Below are positions 14,601-22,142 of a stretch of 31,769 nt of DNA, piece after piece. Made by a program: the position numbers and the translations under genes. This DNA comes from a virus. A model generated the notes under the pieces. That model made no database searches. It saw only the letters and a program-made list of their open reading frames with translations, and was not told the origin of the DNA. Each line of letters begins with the position of its first letter. Within the stretch, counting starts at the first letter, position 1. The stretch lies in the IMG/VR virus record IMGVR_UViG_3300006737_000102, positions 1 through 31,769 of that record; one strand, given 5' to 3'.

Positions 14601-15490
14601 TAGACCCTGAAGGTAGATTGTTTGGATTTAATACATTACAAACTGTGTATGCAAGATTTTTAAATGAATTTCAAGATGAAGTTATAGCAACAGAAGTATT
14701 CACTAATGTATTTGGTTTTGACCCTACAGCATTAGTAATATCTAAATCTAAAGAAATTAGACGTGTTCCATACACAGATGAGGCTTTAGACTATGCAAAA
14801 GAAAATCAAGATAAGTTTGATTTGTATCCTGAATTATTTTATTATGTAAGACCTGACGTAGGTATTGATGAATTTGTTATGGCTGCTTGGGTTAATTCAT
14901 TTGATGATAACTATTTAGGAGATTATGCAGCAAGAGTAGATATAAGTTTGCCTGAGTATGCACAGTTACAAAATCAAGCAGCAGGACGTATGGCGTTAGA
15001 AAGATATAGAAGAAGTATTACTGACCCGACAAGTCCTTCTTATGTTAAAGATGACGATATTAGAAGTAATTTATTAACATCATACAAGTTAGTTTTGGCA
15101 GATTATTTTGTAGGATATGGAGAGAAACCAACAACAGAATCTAGAACAGATATAGGTAGTTTTCTTAAACAAGCAAGAGCTTTGGCTGCAGACCCTGATT
15201 TACAGAATGAACAAGTTATTAAAGGTTTAAACATATGGCTAGATAGTCTTGATGCTATATTAACAGTAAGAAGAACAGAGACAGGAAACATAGGTTCTGA
15301 TGTTACTGGTTCTTCAAATTGGTTAGTTGCTAGAGACGAGTTAAGGAAGAAGGCACAAGAAATAATTAAAATATATCCTTTGTTTCAGTTTGTTAATGAT
15401 GAAGTTTTAGAGAGAGTAATAAGAGAAAACGAAGATGAGCTGATACAATATGGTTATAAATATAAGACAGGCTACGAAGGAAGTCAATAA
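8690..15490 (+). CDS. Giant internal/ejection protein with HExxH motif, 2266 residues
   Basis: This single gene takes a fifth of the window. It lies between portal and scaffold genes in a phage without a tape measure, so a DNA-ejection or internal virion role is likely, as with the giant internal proteins of podoviruses. The N-terminal 350 residues include GLIDGVVTLGLDPANLAG, a style I associate with actinophage structural proteins. At 551-555, NTILHEQAHGW contains HExxH, the zincin motif, with Tyr and Gly downstream as in many phage polyvalent proteins; the third ligand is not evident. The middle is long helical repeats. Residues about 1806-1838 are Gly-rich and hydrophobic, a possible membrane-active part. 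There are no Walker or polymerase motifs that I can find. The ribosome site (AGGATAACGT before ATG) is weak. Confidence 0.75.
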   Translation: MGFYAFEPPDLEQSYIDKSTERNKKYNSVKNLIRTKPEVGDNFEDITNKWGNHLGRDIMVGSALLGFSSISPEVALLIERKIELEQQQSKNFWEQTKAAGRGLVRNAIVGMDSLAEATVKRPFQASARALIDNGMNPNLAYLQMFSNLVGLDKPLMNLALGDEYGEFRKDYELAKDELGPTQAGYAIRELAQGNRVNLGSGYFGNSTLARETDIYKELSQSIKDPNQLGEIEKVIQAQLGFDISGTERAKVDANKYRGVTISPGRLAAVQISEPGTDRYKFISGLIDGVVTLGLDPANLAGAWTTKLTKAGKTFNVVENSAELAGTVGIRTSIGQGNRVYQVVKRQIKDGESPTRLINNRVYSNEIIAVDVGPTILKGDVSYTLDELNDIAKSNGRNKAYVDESNTAQNFIDDGGYGRGRTPTNTGDSFYVNNITLTEKARVLDDGMFLQPARAGSEGTMLNNIMSRLRGLNKQEMDALVNGTPLEKFFNKKAFNKDARFDGDDLIKEMTEAISADDNFFKQWFDYIGADYKPNRAKFNSIEEVIDNTILHEQAHGWIKKGYAPKSISLDLTTLPRKLLGPLSKAGRRKRRDANLMKAKQELSGYKYKDELPELKDEWSKYWTLEKDVNQLTTNFKTSYLQDRQELKRLAGLQKFLKPSLNKTDFEEWHTTIGRGIYNFLADNIQSGGLEFQDIRKIMPEASPSTIQSMLDNPNLDHIGNLIAQEVRTGGITKRLDPYSYTFRGKLSRNLGRNLSSKGKVLDDGGRINMSDMGSFLGVGAVVSRKFTDSAMARMFGQVSPSFITATSHTQGIKEIEKLIESLPFEKSVRKNLYEKLAQTDAKILDDYLEGGSYSKLRLTEEFFKLLNGSGTAVDAGILGELEKLLSARGLPGALNGGITKFVAEIQEARKYWVSLVGDEIVDVGFGTSKSNDLFSSRIRKIGEDAGTNAKIEELAKAGKQEEIQKFIMATFGNADEAVPSAHLLSEMLVGNIPLFDPNEVFRILGTFRNSLLKMSGVGLLTGLKRFDLPQLLGKNIESNPIVSLAAKNKKFADYVAGWELPVKSPSGKKVTQKYISELQDTAIGELVTEYNKYGDNITMQQLKDVTDDDTFQILNNLTTTQQLETVANVGNITSNAITKGLAKTLYAKRVTDDGIKIVNRAYIRFANNVMQAAWKPLTLLRFAWTTRVIMEEQLRMWASDLTQVFTHPISHLAYVLKPDGAMVRNASRAEKIFKKAIPGFDDNNLALTEKLIDKLKFGEFDILGKDMSQELLFKQAMSRGSNGIMIRKAASIDRFFKTIKKSSVTNSRASRRTYAKGWATEVNQLADDDIMHLIANIIVDAGNTAFGGSITRNSTPFINIDELAEFLAGKGKDLRFYEDRMRGLRKGNITYQSLLDVRKSYKEWVNSGDAVTDYGRRLIDGDVERTKELLNSYVARLFEKAGGGGTFKKYVFNEGYNNASVQTFTNFDKGIDFERMLEAGIIREIDKGLIYKTADNPNLAMPMLYEPINGDKTNKFIEWVANRGFNAVPTGETSSVVIPIGRFASPKQYDFLVDTLYKQTNVGPDVVKMSKEFEDAGRFSKGQWDSAIERWFDTLMSRPTNKLSRSPAFRQFYYRNLEKMADRLEADALFRITRFDVTSQYMPKSTRKKLRELVPKSPGEGIGLDDLEQFDEFLKSLALAETEDLLYSLNRRSQFSQATALLFPFAEVHLEIAGTWTRLLRENPTKARRASVSVQTLKEANPFNWNFVGGDAGDDAPMIYTDERTNEEVFVFPLLDPILKNFFDNVQKQDLNGQQQNVDVNLRTVGFTSGVNIIAGGLIPGVGPVAQVAAKALMPNMKETGAFYKFLFPFGEPTGGIIEQTADVLVPPWLQKLTALTEGAPEGWVRGYTNTAKEVLRAKLISGAIQVGNEPRTQAEMNTVLKNVSRDAWILHLVKSAAQFTFTTPSFRWEAELEEGGLAHVDPQELKKRGIDPEGRLFGFNTLQTVYARFLNEFQDEVIATEVFTNVFGFDPTALVISKSKEIRRVPYTDEALDYAKENQDKFDLYPELFYYVRPDVGIDEFVMAAWVNSFDDNYLGDYAARVDISLPEYAQLQNQAAGRMALERYRRSITDPTSPSYVKDDDIRSNLLTSYKLVLADYFVGYGEKPTTESRTDIGSFLKQARALAADPDLQNEQVIKGLNIWLDSLDAILTVRRTETGNIGSDVTGSSNWLVARDELRKKAQEIIKIYPLFQFVNDEVLERVIRENEDELIQYGYKYKTGYEGSQ

Positions 15491-17109
15491 TGTGGATATT
15501 AATATCTAAAATACTTTTTACATCAAGCGGTACAGTTTCTAAATTTAATCCAAGTGGAGCAGTAGATTATTCAAAAGCTCTATGGTATGACCAAAATACT
15601 GGACAGACTAGAGACGCTACAAAGCCTGATGGAAGTCCTATTGTAGATATAGAGAATTATATACAAAGAGAACAAGAAGGAACTGTAACAAGTGCACCTC
15701 CTCCAGGTAATCCTAATAACCCAGGTCCTTCAATTTCTGACGGAGAAGTTATAAGAGAACCTCGTGCATTAACTCCTGCTGAAATAGATGAGGCTGTAGA
15801 TAATTATTATAACAATAATAATGTACCAACACCATTTGGATTTTTTATAAATGAAGAAGGAGTAGCAGAAGAGTATCCAAAAGATGAAGATGGAGAGTAT
15901 GTATTTCCAGGGATGGGTCCAAATGACCCGCCTCCTGCAATAAGTCCTGACGAAGCTATTAGGTCAAGACTTGCTACACAAGGTATTAAACAATTTTTAG
16001 GTTTTGATGTATTAGGTACACCACTGGGATATCAAGGTGCAGGAGAAGGATATGGTGATAAACCTGTCTATGTTTCTGAGTTCGTTACTACATTGTTTAT
16101 GGATGATATGTTGTCTGAAGACTATATTAGAAATCTACAAACTAAATTAGTAAAGGCAGGATATTTAGTAGGAGGATTTGAAGTAGGAGCAATGGATGCT
16201 CAAACACAAGCAGCCGTATTAGCATCTATGACAGAGCATAACTTAGAAGGTAGAGTGCCTTATTTTGATGATGGATTTTTAATTGAGGGTGCTTTACTTG
16301 CTCTGCAAACAACTGATATTGTAGTCACAGTAGATGGACAATCAGTGTCAGTGCCTGCAATCTTAGACCCTAGTACAGGACAACCTTTGCTACAAGGAGA
16401 TGAAGTAGCACAGTATCAAAGTCAGTTTGCATTTACTCCACAGAAAAAAGAACAGATAAGAGATTTTTACTTTGGTGAATTAGACAATGATATTAGTTCA
16501 TTAGATGAAAAATTGATAGATAGTTATAGTATTGATACACCTGTATATGATACAGAGACAGCAGGATATATAGCTATGGATGCAGTTAGTAATTACTTTG
16601 GAGGTGCAGATAAACTTAGTTATACACAAGCACAATCTCTTCAAGGTGTTGTTAATAAACTTTTAGAGTTAACTAAAAATGACTTTGACAAAATGATTGT
16701 TAAAAATGTTCAAGAAGACATAGATGCTACAGTTAGTCAAATTAACTATGACAAGTTTATTGCAGATGGTGGAGAAGAAGCATATAGAAATAGCCTTAAA
16801 GAACTGTATCCATATATGGACCCTAGAGCTATAGACAGTATGGTTAGAAATAAAGTAGCTTCATTTAAAATAACAACAGATGCAGGACTAGGACCTGCTA
16901 GTTGGGCAGGAGGTACTCAAGATGCTTTTGCACTTAGTGGTATGGGAGATAGATTTAATTCAATGTTTCAGTCAAGACTGGGTAGAGCTGTAGATAAAAT
17001 ATACGGAGATGAAAAAGATTTAGCCAATAACCAGGAAAAGTATAATACAGCTACAGCTAACTTCTTTAGAAGTGCTAACAGTCTAAGAAACTTAGGCTCA
17101 GGAATATAA
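15490..17109 (+). CDS. Internal virion protein with peptidoglycan-binding-like repeat
   Basis: The 539-residue protein is coupled to the giant gene by TAATG. After a Pro/Asn/Gly-rich linker with GNPNNPG it has, at about 212-250, IRNLQTKLVKAGY and MDAQTQAAVLASM. That is the helix pattern of PG_binding_1 domains, which hold cell-wall hydrolases to peptidoglycan. The rest is helical and acidic. With the lysozyme-like product next door, this suggests the two form a wall-penetration pair carried in the particle. The same GNPNNP linker occurs in that neighbour. The exact structure role is unproven. Confidence 0.65.
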   Translation: MWILISKILFTSSGTVSKFNPSGAVDYSKALWYDQNTGQTRDATKPDGSPIVDIENYIQREQEGTVTSAPPPGNPNNPGPSISDGEVIREPRALTPAEIDEAVDNYYNNNNVPTPFGFFINEEGVAEEYPKDEDGEYVFPGMGPNDPPPAISPDEAIRSRLATQGIKQFLGFDVLGTPLGYQGAGEGYGDKPVYVSEFVTTLFMDDMLSEDYIRNLQTKLVKAGYLVGGFEVGAMDAQTQAAVLASMTEHNLEGRVPYFDDGFLIEGALLALQTTDIVVTVDGQSVSVPAILDPSTGQPLLQGDEVAQYQSQFAFTPQKKEQIRDFYFGELDNDISSLDEKLIDSYSIDTPVYDTETAGYIAMDAVSNYFGGADKLSYTQAQSLQGVVNKLLELTKNDFDKMIVKNVQEDIDATVSQINYDKFIADGGEEAYRNSLKELYPYMDPRAIDSMVRNKVASFKITTDAGLGPASWAGGTQDAFALSGMGDRFNSMFQSRLGRAVDKIYGDEKDLANNQEKYNTATANFFRSANSLRNLGSGI

Positions 17110-17978
17110 TGGCAAAGGTATCTGCCAAACAACTTGTAGACTTATTACAAAACGCAGGAGCTAATACAGAAGACATACCTACATTAGTTATGATATCTTT
17201 TTATGAATCAAACTTAGAATCAGTTGCAGAAAATCAAGATACAACATCAGTAGGATTATTTCAAATTAATGCAGACCAACATTTTAAAAACGGTAAGCCT
17301 GACAATACTTTAAGTAGTTTTGCAGGAAAAGATATTACATTAGAAGAATTTGAAACTAAATTAAAAGACCCACAGTACAATGCAGAGTTTGCAGTACATT
17401 ACTTAAAAGTTATTAGAGAAGATTTAGAAGATGGAAGTAGTCAGTTTGGTATGGTAACTGCTGCTAACAATGACCCATTTGGTATATGGGAAGCATACAC
17501 AGATTATGTATTACCATACCTTAGTGGTGAAATGCCTGCAGGTAGAGGTAACAATGCTGATGAAAAAAAATCAGATGTTGTTGCAGGTATAAACTCTTAC
17601 GTTGATGCATACTATACTCTAGGTATGGAAACAAATAATAATGAACCTGTAGTAGAAGAAACGCAAACAAAAGGTAATCCTAATAACCCAGTTGAACCTA
17701 CACTTGAACCTAGTGGATTAGGACAAGAGCGTAGAGAAAGTGGTTATTCTGAAAGAGAGATAGCAAAATTTAATAGAGCTACTGAAAAGATAGCTAAAAT
17801 GATGAACCCTACTGACCCTACAAATTTAGAAACAATTAGACAATCTCAATTATATTTAGCAAATCAAGTAGGTATGAATATACAAGAAATACCTTTAGAT
17901 GTTCGTTCAAACTATGGACAAATAGATGCTGTTATAATGAACTTTGTTGGACAATTAGGAAAGATGAAGGCTAGATAA
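17109..17978 (+). CDS. Virion-associated lysozyme/lytic transglycosylase-like protein
   Basis: The first 150 residues have the lysozyme/SLT fold signature: catalytic Glu33 in FYESNLES, then SVGLFQIN at about 47-54. This family cuts the glycan strands of peptidoglycan. There is no signal peptide, and the gene sits among internal virion proteins, so it probably opens the wall during DNA entry and is not the lysis enzyme. A GNPNNP linker near residue 193 joins it to a C-terminal helical part of about 90 residues, perhaps a docking segment. It is coupled to both neighbours by TAATG. Confidence 0.8.
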   Translation: MAKVSAKQLVDLLQNAGANTEDIPTLVMISFYESNLESVAENQDTTSVGLFQINADQHFKNGKPDNTLSSFAGKDITLEEFETKLKDPQYNAEFAVHYLKVIREDLEDGSSQFGMVTAANNDPFGIWEAYTDYVLPYLSGEMPAGRGNNADEKKSDVVAGINSYVDAYYTLGMETNNNEPVVEETQTKGNPNNPVEPTLEPSGLGQERRESGYSEREIAKFNRATEKIAKMMNPTDPTNLETIRQSQLYLANQVGMNIQEIPLDVRSNYGQIDAVIMNFVGQLGKMKAR

Positions 17979-19228
17979 TGTCACACGTACCTGAACATAC
18001 AGACGATAGAACCAATTTAGAATATGATATTGATATGATTATAGAATCAGAGACTGCTCCCGCATTAGAGGATACAGTACCTACTCCTGATATGATTAGA
18101 ATGGGTAAGGATGGGCAATACTATTTCTTTTATACACTAGAAGCAGACCAAGTAGATGGATTAGAAGAAGATGTAACTGTATATTATTTGTCAGAATCTA
18201 ATTATAAACTAAATGTAGACCCAGGAAGTGCAGAAGAAATAGCTAATACTGCAATAAGTTTTGGTAGCATAGAAGAAGTTCAGTCTAATCTTGCAGGATT
18301 AAATCCTATAGATGTACTTATATCATCAATAAAAAAAGAAGCAGACTTAAATCCATACCTCGTAACACAAGAAGACAGTGGAGAGTTTGCTGTACTTGGA
18401 TTATTTTTAGAAAGTATATTTGAAGGAACAACATTAACTTACGAAGATTATGCGTATGTCAGTCCTACTATAGCTGAACTTAATGCAGACCAGTTGTCAT
18501 ACTTTAGAGCAGTAGCACTAGGTTCAGACAGAGAAGCTAATGCTACATTAAGAAGACTTCAAGATAGAACAAAAATAGAAGTTGCAGGATTAATAAGTAA
18601 GTATGGTCAGTATGACATACCACAAGATTTAATAAATAAACTTTATGATATGAGACTTAAAGGTGTTTTAAGTAAAGATGATTTATCAGAACAGTTTAGA
18701 TTAATACTATTTCCTGAACTACCAGGATTTAGAAATGATGAAATACAAGAGTTTATAAAAGATAAACAGTTAGAGATGCCTGAGAGTTTAGCATTTATAC
18801 AAAGAGCTAAAGACCAAGCAGAAGCTAAGTTAGGTATGGATTTAGCATCACTGTTTAAAGAAGAAGACTATAACTTTTTTAGTAATGTATTAGCTACTAC
18901 TAATGGACAAGCGTTATTAGATTCTAAGTTACAAGAAGTATGGGATGAAAATGTTTCAGATAAATATAAAGGTAGAGATTATAACACTTCAATTATTGGA
19001 GTTAGAACTATGTCAAATAAGTATGGTAACTTAGATGAAGCAGGTAGAGATAAAGATTTAGTATATAACTTGTTTCAAATGGATGACCCATCAGAACAAA
19101 GAAAAGCAATCATATCACACTTCTTAGAAGTAGGAGATGATGGTGCATTAACTAAAATGGCACAAGGATTAAAAGGTCAAGGATTAGGACAAATATATTT
19201 GTCTCCAACAATAACTGGACAAGGATAG
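17978..19228 (+). CDS. Probable internal virion protein, 416 residues
   Basis: An acidic, mostly helical protein with a beta-rich start (YYFFYTLEAD, TVYYLSESNYKL) and a Gly-rich end. I do not recognise the family. It contains SSIKKEADLNPYLV and GEFAVLGLFLESI, which distantly echo the Glu-containing region and GLFQ of the lysozyme-like neighbour but lack the full signature; this could be a decayed or structural copy. It belongs to the coupled run of internal protein genes (TAATG before, one base between its stop and the next start). Confidence 0.6.
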   Translation: MSHVPEHTDDRTNLEYDIDMIIESETAPALEDTVPTPDMIRMGKDGQYYFFYTLEADQVDGLEEDVTVYYLSESNYKLNVDPGSAEEIANTAISFGSIEEVQSNLAGLNPIDVLISSIKKEADLNPYLVTQEDSGEFAVLGLFLESIFEGTTLTYEDYAYVSPTIAELNADQLSYFRAVALGSDREANATLRRLQDRTKIEVAGLISKYGQYDIPQDLINKLYDMRLKGVLSKDDLSEQFRLILFPELPGFRNDEIQEFIKDKQLEMPESLAFIQRAKDQAEAKLGMDLASLFKEEDYNFFSNVLATTNGQALLDSKLQEVWDENVSDKYKGRDYNTSIIGVRTMSNKYGNLDEAGRDKDLVYNLFQMDDPSEQRKAIISHFLEVGDDGALTKMAQGLKGQGLGQIYLSPTITGQG

Positions 19229-19229
19229 T

Positions 19230-20399
19230 ATGGCAGAAATAACTAATGAAATACTTGCGGAAAATAGTATTAATCAAAGTATGTTATATACAGATGAGAA
19301 CGATAACAATGTTGTTTACGTATTTAAAAATGATGAATACATAACAGCTACAACTGCTGAAGAACTTGCTGAAGCATTGAGTGGTGGTGGAGTTGCAATA
19401 GCAGAAAACTTGTTTACAAACGAAAGTTATGGTGGTACTGGTACTACAAGTGGTACCGATATGGATGCAGGAGATGCTTCACCTACAGATGATTTAAGTT
19501 CTTTCTTTACAAAATTAAATGAAACAATATCAAGTATAGGAAGACAAGATAGAGAAGACGAGCCTACGTTTGTACCTACCCCAAAACAAATAGAAGACAT
19601 AGTTCCTTGGTTAGCAGGTAAAGGTGGCTTACTACAATCCTATGTAGATTCATATATAGAAACAGGTAATGCTGAATTTGCTTTAGGTGCTGTAAGAAAT
19701 ACAGAAGAGTATGCATTGTACTATCCAGGAATTAAAAGAGTTGATGGTTCTCTAAGAATGAATGAAGCACAGTATGAACAAGTTAGAGAAGGTTATTACA
19801 GAATACTTTTAGAGAATGACTTGAATCCTTTAGTGTTTGAAGAAGCAGGTAAAGTATCATCCCTTATAGCAGGTGATGTAAGTGTATCAGAATTTAGAAC
19901 AAGAATAGAAAGTGCTAGAACTGCATTTACAGACAACCCTATAGCACAAGAAATTAAAGACTACTATTCTGCAAATTTTCAAATAGACTTAACAGATAAC
20001 GCAGTATTTGCTGCATCATTAGACCCTGATATATCTATAAGCATATTACAGAATCAGATATCACAATCACAATTAGGTGCTGAAGCTGCATTAAGAAATC
20101 TAGATTTAACTACAGAACAAGCACAAAGATTAATACAAGCAGGAATTACACAATCAGGTGGACAAAGATTATTTGCAAGAGCTAGTGATTATATACAACA
20201 GTTAAATAGATTAAGAATGGTGCAAGGAAGACCTAATGAAATTAACTTACAAGATATTATTAATACAGAAGTTCAACAAGACCCTGCTGCTCAAAGAGAA
20301 CAGGAACGTATACTCAATCAAAATAAAGCAATAAGTACTGCACAGGCAGGAGCCGCTCAAACGCAGGGTGGAGAAGTTGCAGGTTTAACAGAAGCATAG
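19230..20399 (+). CDS. Probable internal virion protein, 389 residues
   Basis: The last gene of the internal-protein run. It starts with a beta-rich 45 residues (VVYVFKNDEYITA), like the beginning of its left neighbour, then a Gly/Thr/Asp linker and a long helical domain. The C-terminal part has AEAALRNLDLTTEQAQRLIQAG, a helical repeat style I have met in actinophage structural proteins with an AxxxGL-type pattern. The end is Gln/Ala-rich and disordered. The scaffold promoter overlaps its last 23 bases. Function is inferred from position only. Confidence 0.6.
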   Translation: MAEITNEILAENSINQSMLYTDENDNNVVYVFKNDEYITATTAEELAEALSGGGVAIAENLFTNESYGGTGTTSGTDMDAGDASPTDDLSSFFTKLNETISSIGRQDREDEPTFVPTPKQIEDIVPWLAGKGGLLQSYVDSYIETGNAEFALGAVRNTEEYALYYPGIKRVDGSLRMNEAQYEQVREGYYRILLENDLNPLVFEEAGKVSSLIAGDVSVSEFRTRIESARTAFTDNPIAQEIKDYYSANFQIDLTDNAVFAASLDPDISISILQNQISQSQLGAEAALRNLDLTTEQAQRLIQAGITQSGGQRLFARASDYIQQLNRLRMVQGRPNEINLQDIINTEVQQDPAAQREQERILNQNKAISTAQAGAAQTQGGEVAGLTEA

Positions 20400-20405
20400 T
20401 ATACT
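20377..20405 (+). promoter_or_regulatory. Sigma70-like promoter for scaffold and capsid genes
   Basis: TTGCAG (20377-20382) and TATACT (20400-20405) are separated by exactly 17 bases. Expected transcription start is near 20412, at the foot of the first leader hairpin. The -10 box overlaps the 13-base dyad TACTATATGTAGT (20402-20414) shared with the 1.7 kb region, so a phage regulator may bind here. It would raise scaffold and capsid output over the upstream genes. Confidence 0.6.
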
Positions 20406-20414
20406 ATATGTAGT
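20402..20414. promoter_or_regulatory. 13-base dyad motif, copy 3
   Basis: TACTATATGTAGT is identical to bases 1731-1743 and differs by one base from 1621-1633. Its overlap with the -10 box and predicted start is what an operator or a phage-specific promoter element would look like. Confidence 0.5.
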
Positions 20415-20506
20415 GCCTGACGAGTTCGGCACACTAAATATAGGGTCGTATTCGAGAGAATTTCTAAGGTATTCTCTTTGTTGTTCACAAACCCTTACGA
20501 CATCCC
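20411..20506 (+). ncRNA. Structured 5' leader of the scaffold-capsid transcript
   Basis: Hairpin one pairs 20411-20417 with 20428-20436 (7 bp with a 2-base bulge). A second unit is closed by GTCGTA (20445-20450) with TACGAC (20496-20501), extendable by GG/CC, and encloses AGAGAAT / ATTCTCT (20455-20461 with 20471-20477). An alternative pairing GGGT / ACCC (20443-20446 with 20491-20494) would break the outer stem. The fold starts at the predicted transcription start and ends 64 bases before the scaffold ATG. It may stabilise the message, control translation, or be a separate small RNA. No known riboswitch consensus was recognised. Confidence 0.5.
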
Positions 20507-20570
20507 TTTAATTACCTAGCGATTATTGTTATGGGATTTTTTATATGCTAGAGAAAATGGAGAATAATAT

Positions 20571-21026
20571 ATGGAAAATATAGAACAAACAAATACAGAT
20601 ACACCTGATGAAGGCGGTATTAAAGAGCTAAGAGAAGAATATAAAAAACTCAAAGCTGAAAATAAAGCCTACAAGCAGAACGTTATGAACTCTGCATTAA
20701 ACTCATTAGGGTTAGAAGCTGACAAAGGTATTGGAAAAGCTGTAACTAAATTGTATGATGGCGAAGTAAATAGCGAAGCTATTGCTGCTTTTGTACAAGA
20801 GGAGTTTGGTGAGGTTGGTGCTATTGATGCTAAAACTGAACCTGATACCACTGGTAATGTTGTTCAAGCTCAGTCACGTGTAGAGCAATTACAAAAGGTT
20901 GGAGTAGACAATAAACCTATGAATCTTATGGGTGAGTTTAAAGAGTATGTTAACTCTCCAAACACAACAACCAAACAGTCTATCTCTGCAAAACTTGCAA
21001 TGATGGACCAGGATAAGAAATCTTAA
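20571..21026 (+). CDS. Capsid scaffolding protein
   Basis: A 151-residue acidic protein placed just before the major capsid gene. It has a charged coiled coil at about 17-37 (IKELREEYKKLKAENKAYKQ), a middle segment GIGKAVTKLYDG, and a lysine-rich C-terminus that usually contacts the capsid protein. Length, charge pattern and order fit a scaffold that guides procapsid assembly and then leaves. GGAG eight bases before the ATG supports the start. The resemblance is closest, from memory, to scaffolds of actinophages. Confidence 0.85.
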   Translation: MENIEQTNTDTPDEGGIKELREEYKKLKAENKAYKQNVMNSALNSLGLEADKGIGKAVTKLYDGEVNSEAIAAFVQEEFGEVGAIDAKTEPDTTGNVVQAQSRVEQLQKVGVDNKPMNLMGEFKEYVNSPNTTTKQSISAKLAMMDQDKKS

Positions 21027-21037
21027 GGAGATAAATT

Positions 21038-22132
21038 ATGGGACCAATTACAACCCCTGACCCAATTTACGCTTCCGACATAAATAATTTTCAAGGAGAA
21101 TTATTTAGAGTTGGAGGTCAAAGAACACCTTTCTTATCTGCTATTGGTGGGTTAAGCGGTGGCGGAAAAGTTATACAATCAACTTTCTTCCAATTCCAAA
21201 CTGCAGACAATGCAACAGTCTCTGGTGCTGCTACCGAAGGTACTGAGGGTGGACAACCAACAGAATACCTTGGTCGTAACAGAGGTGCTTACACTCAAGT
21301 AACGCAGATATTTCACAAAGGTGTGAAAATGTCATACACAAGTATGGCTGCCTATAATCAACAAAATGCGTTTGATTTAGGTGCAGCAGGATATAGTACA
21401 TCAGATGGTGATGGAACACTTACTGCTGCTGACAAGTTAGCTCTATTCGGAGGTAACCCAATAACAGATGAACTAGCAGAACAAATGGAACTAGCTCTTG
21501 AAAAAATTGCTAGAGAAGTAGAGTGGTTTATGGTCAACGGTACATTCGCTGATGGTACACACGCTTCAAACCCTGTTGGAGACAACAGAACATTTAGAGG
21601 CTTGGCAGCTCACTGTGCGTTGAATGGTGGTAACAAATATTTCAACACATCCACAGAAGCTACAGGTGGTACTGCTAAAAAACTAGACTGGGATGCAGTT
21701 GCAGCATCATTAAAAAAACTTTTTGATTCTTCAGCTCCAGTTAAAAACCCTGTTCTTTTGGTTAGCTCTGCTAACTTACTAGAACTTAACAAGCAGTTAT
21801 ATTCACCACAATCAGGTGGTACAACTGCTTCTGTCGTTCAACGTGATAGAAACGTTGGTGGTATTGATATCGACACAGTCGTAACACCATTTGGTTCTAT
21901 CGGAATGATGGTATTAGATTCAAACATCTTGGCTGACACTGATGCTTTCATTGTTGATATGGCTTATGTAAGCCCTATCTTTACAAACATTCCTGGTAAA
22001 GGAACTGTTTTCGTGAGAGACGTTGACCAACAAGATTATGCTAGAGTTGCAAAAGCAATCTATATGGAAATGGGAATCGACTTCGGTCCTCCACAATATC
22101 ATTTGCACATAGATGAAATTGCTGCTCCGTAG
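21038..22132 (+). CDS. Major capsid protein
   Basis: The 364-residue protein follows the scaffold and has the strongest ribosome site of the region (AAGGAG at 21025-21030, seven bases before ATG, overlapping the scaffold stop). The start ELFRVGGQRTPFLSAIGG resembles the N-arm of SU10-like HK97-fold capsid proteins, where a TPF-SAI phrase recurs. Its codon use is less AT-extreme than its neighbours (more TTC, ATC, AAC), as often seen in highly expressed capsid genes. It builds the icosahedral shell. A long hairpin after the stop may protect this part of the message. Family assignment to SU10 is tentative; the role is secure from order. Confidence 0.88.
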   Translation: MGPITTPDPIYASDINNFQGELFRVGGQRTPFLSAIGGLSGGGKVIQSTFFQFQTADNATVSGAATEGTEGGQPTEYLGRNRGAYTQVTQIFHKGVKMSYTSMAAYNQQNAFDLGAAGYSTSDGDGTLTAADKLALFGGNPITDELAEQMELALEKIAREVEWFMVNGTFADGTHASNPVGDNRTFRGLAAHCALNGGNKYFNTSTEATGGTAKKLDWDAVAASLKKLFDSSAPVKNPVLLVSSANLLELNKQLYSPQSGGTTASVVQRDRNVGGIDIDTVVTPFGSIGMMVLDSNILADTDAFIVDMAYVSPIFTNIPGKGTVFVRDVDQQDYARVAKAIYMEMGIDFGPPQYHLHIDEIAAP

Positions 22133-22142
22133 TAATTGATTT

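Noticed and set aside
8690-15490. Virion RNA polymerase (N4 type) or tape measure for the giant protein
   Set aside because: No polymerase motifs are visible, and there are no tail tube, chaperone frameshift or sheath genes around it.
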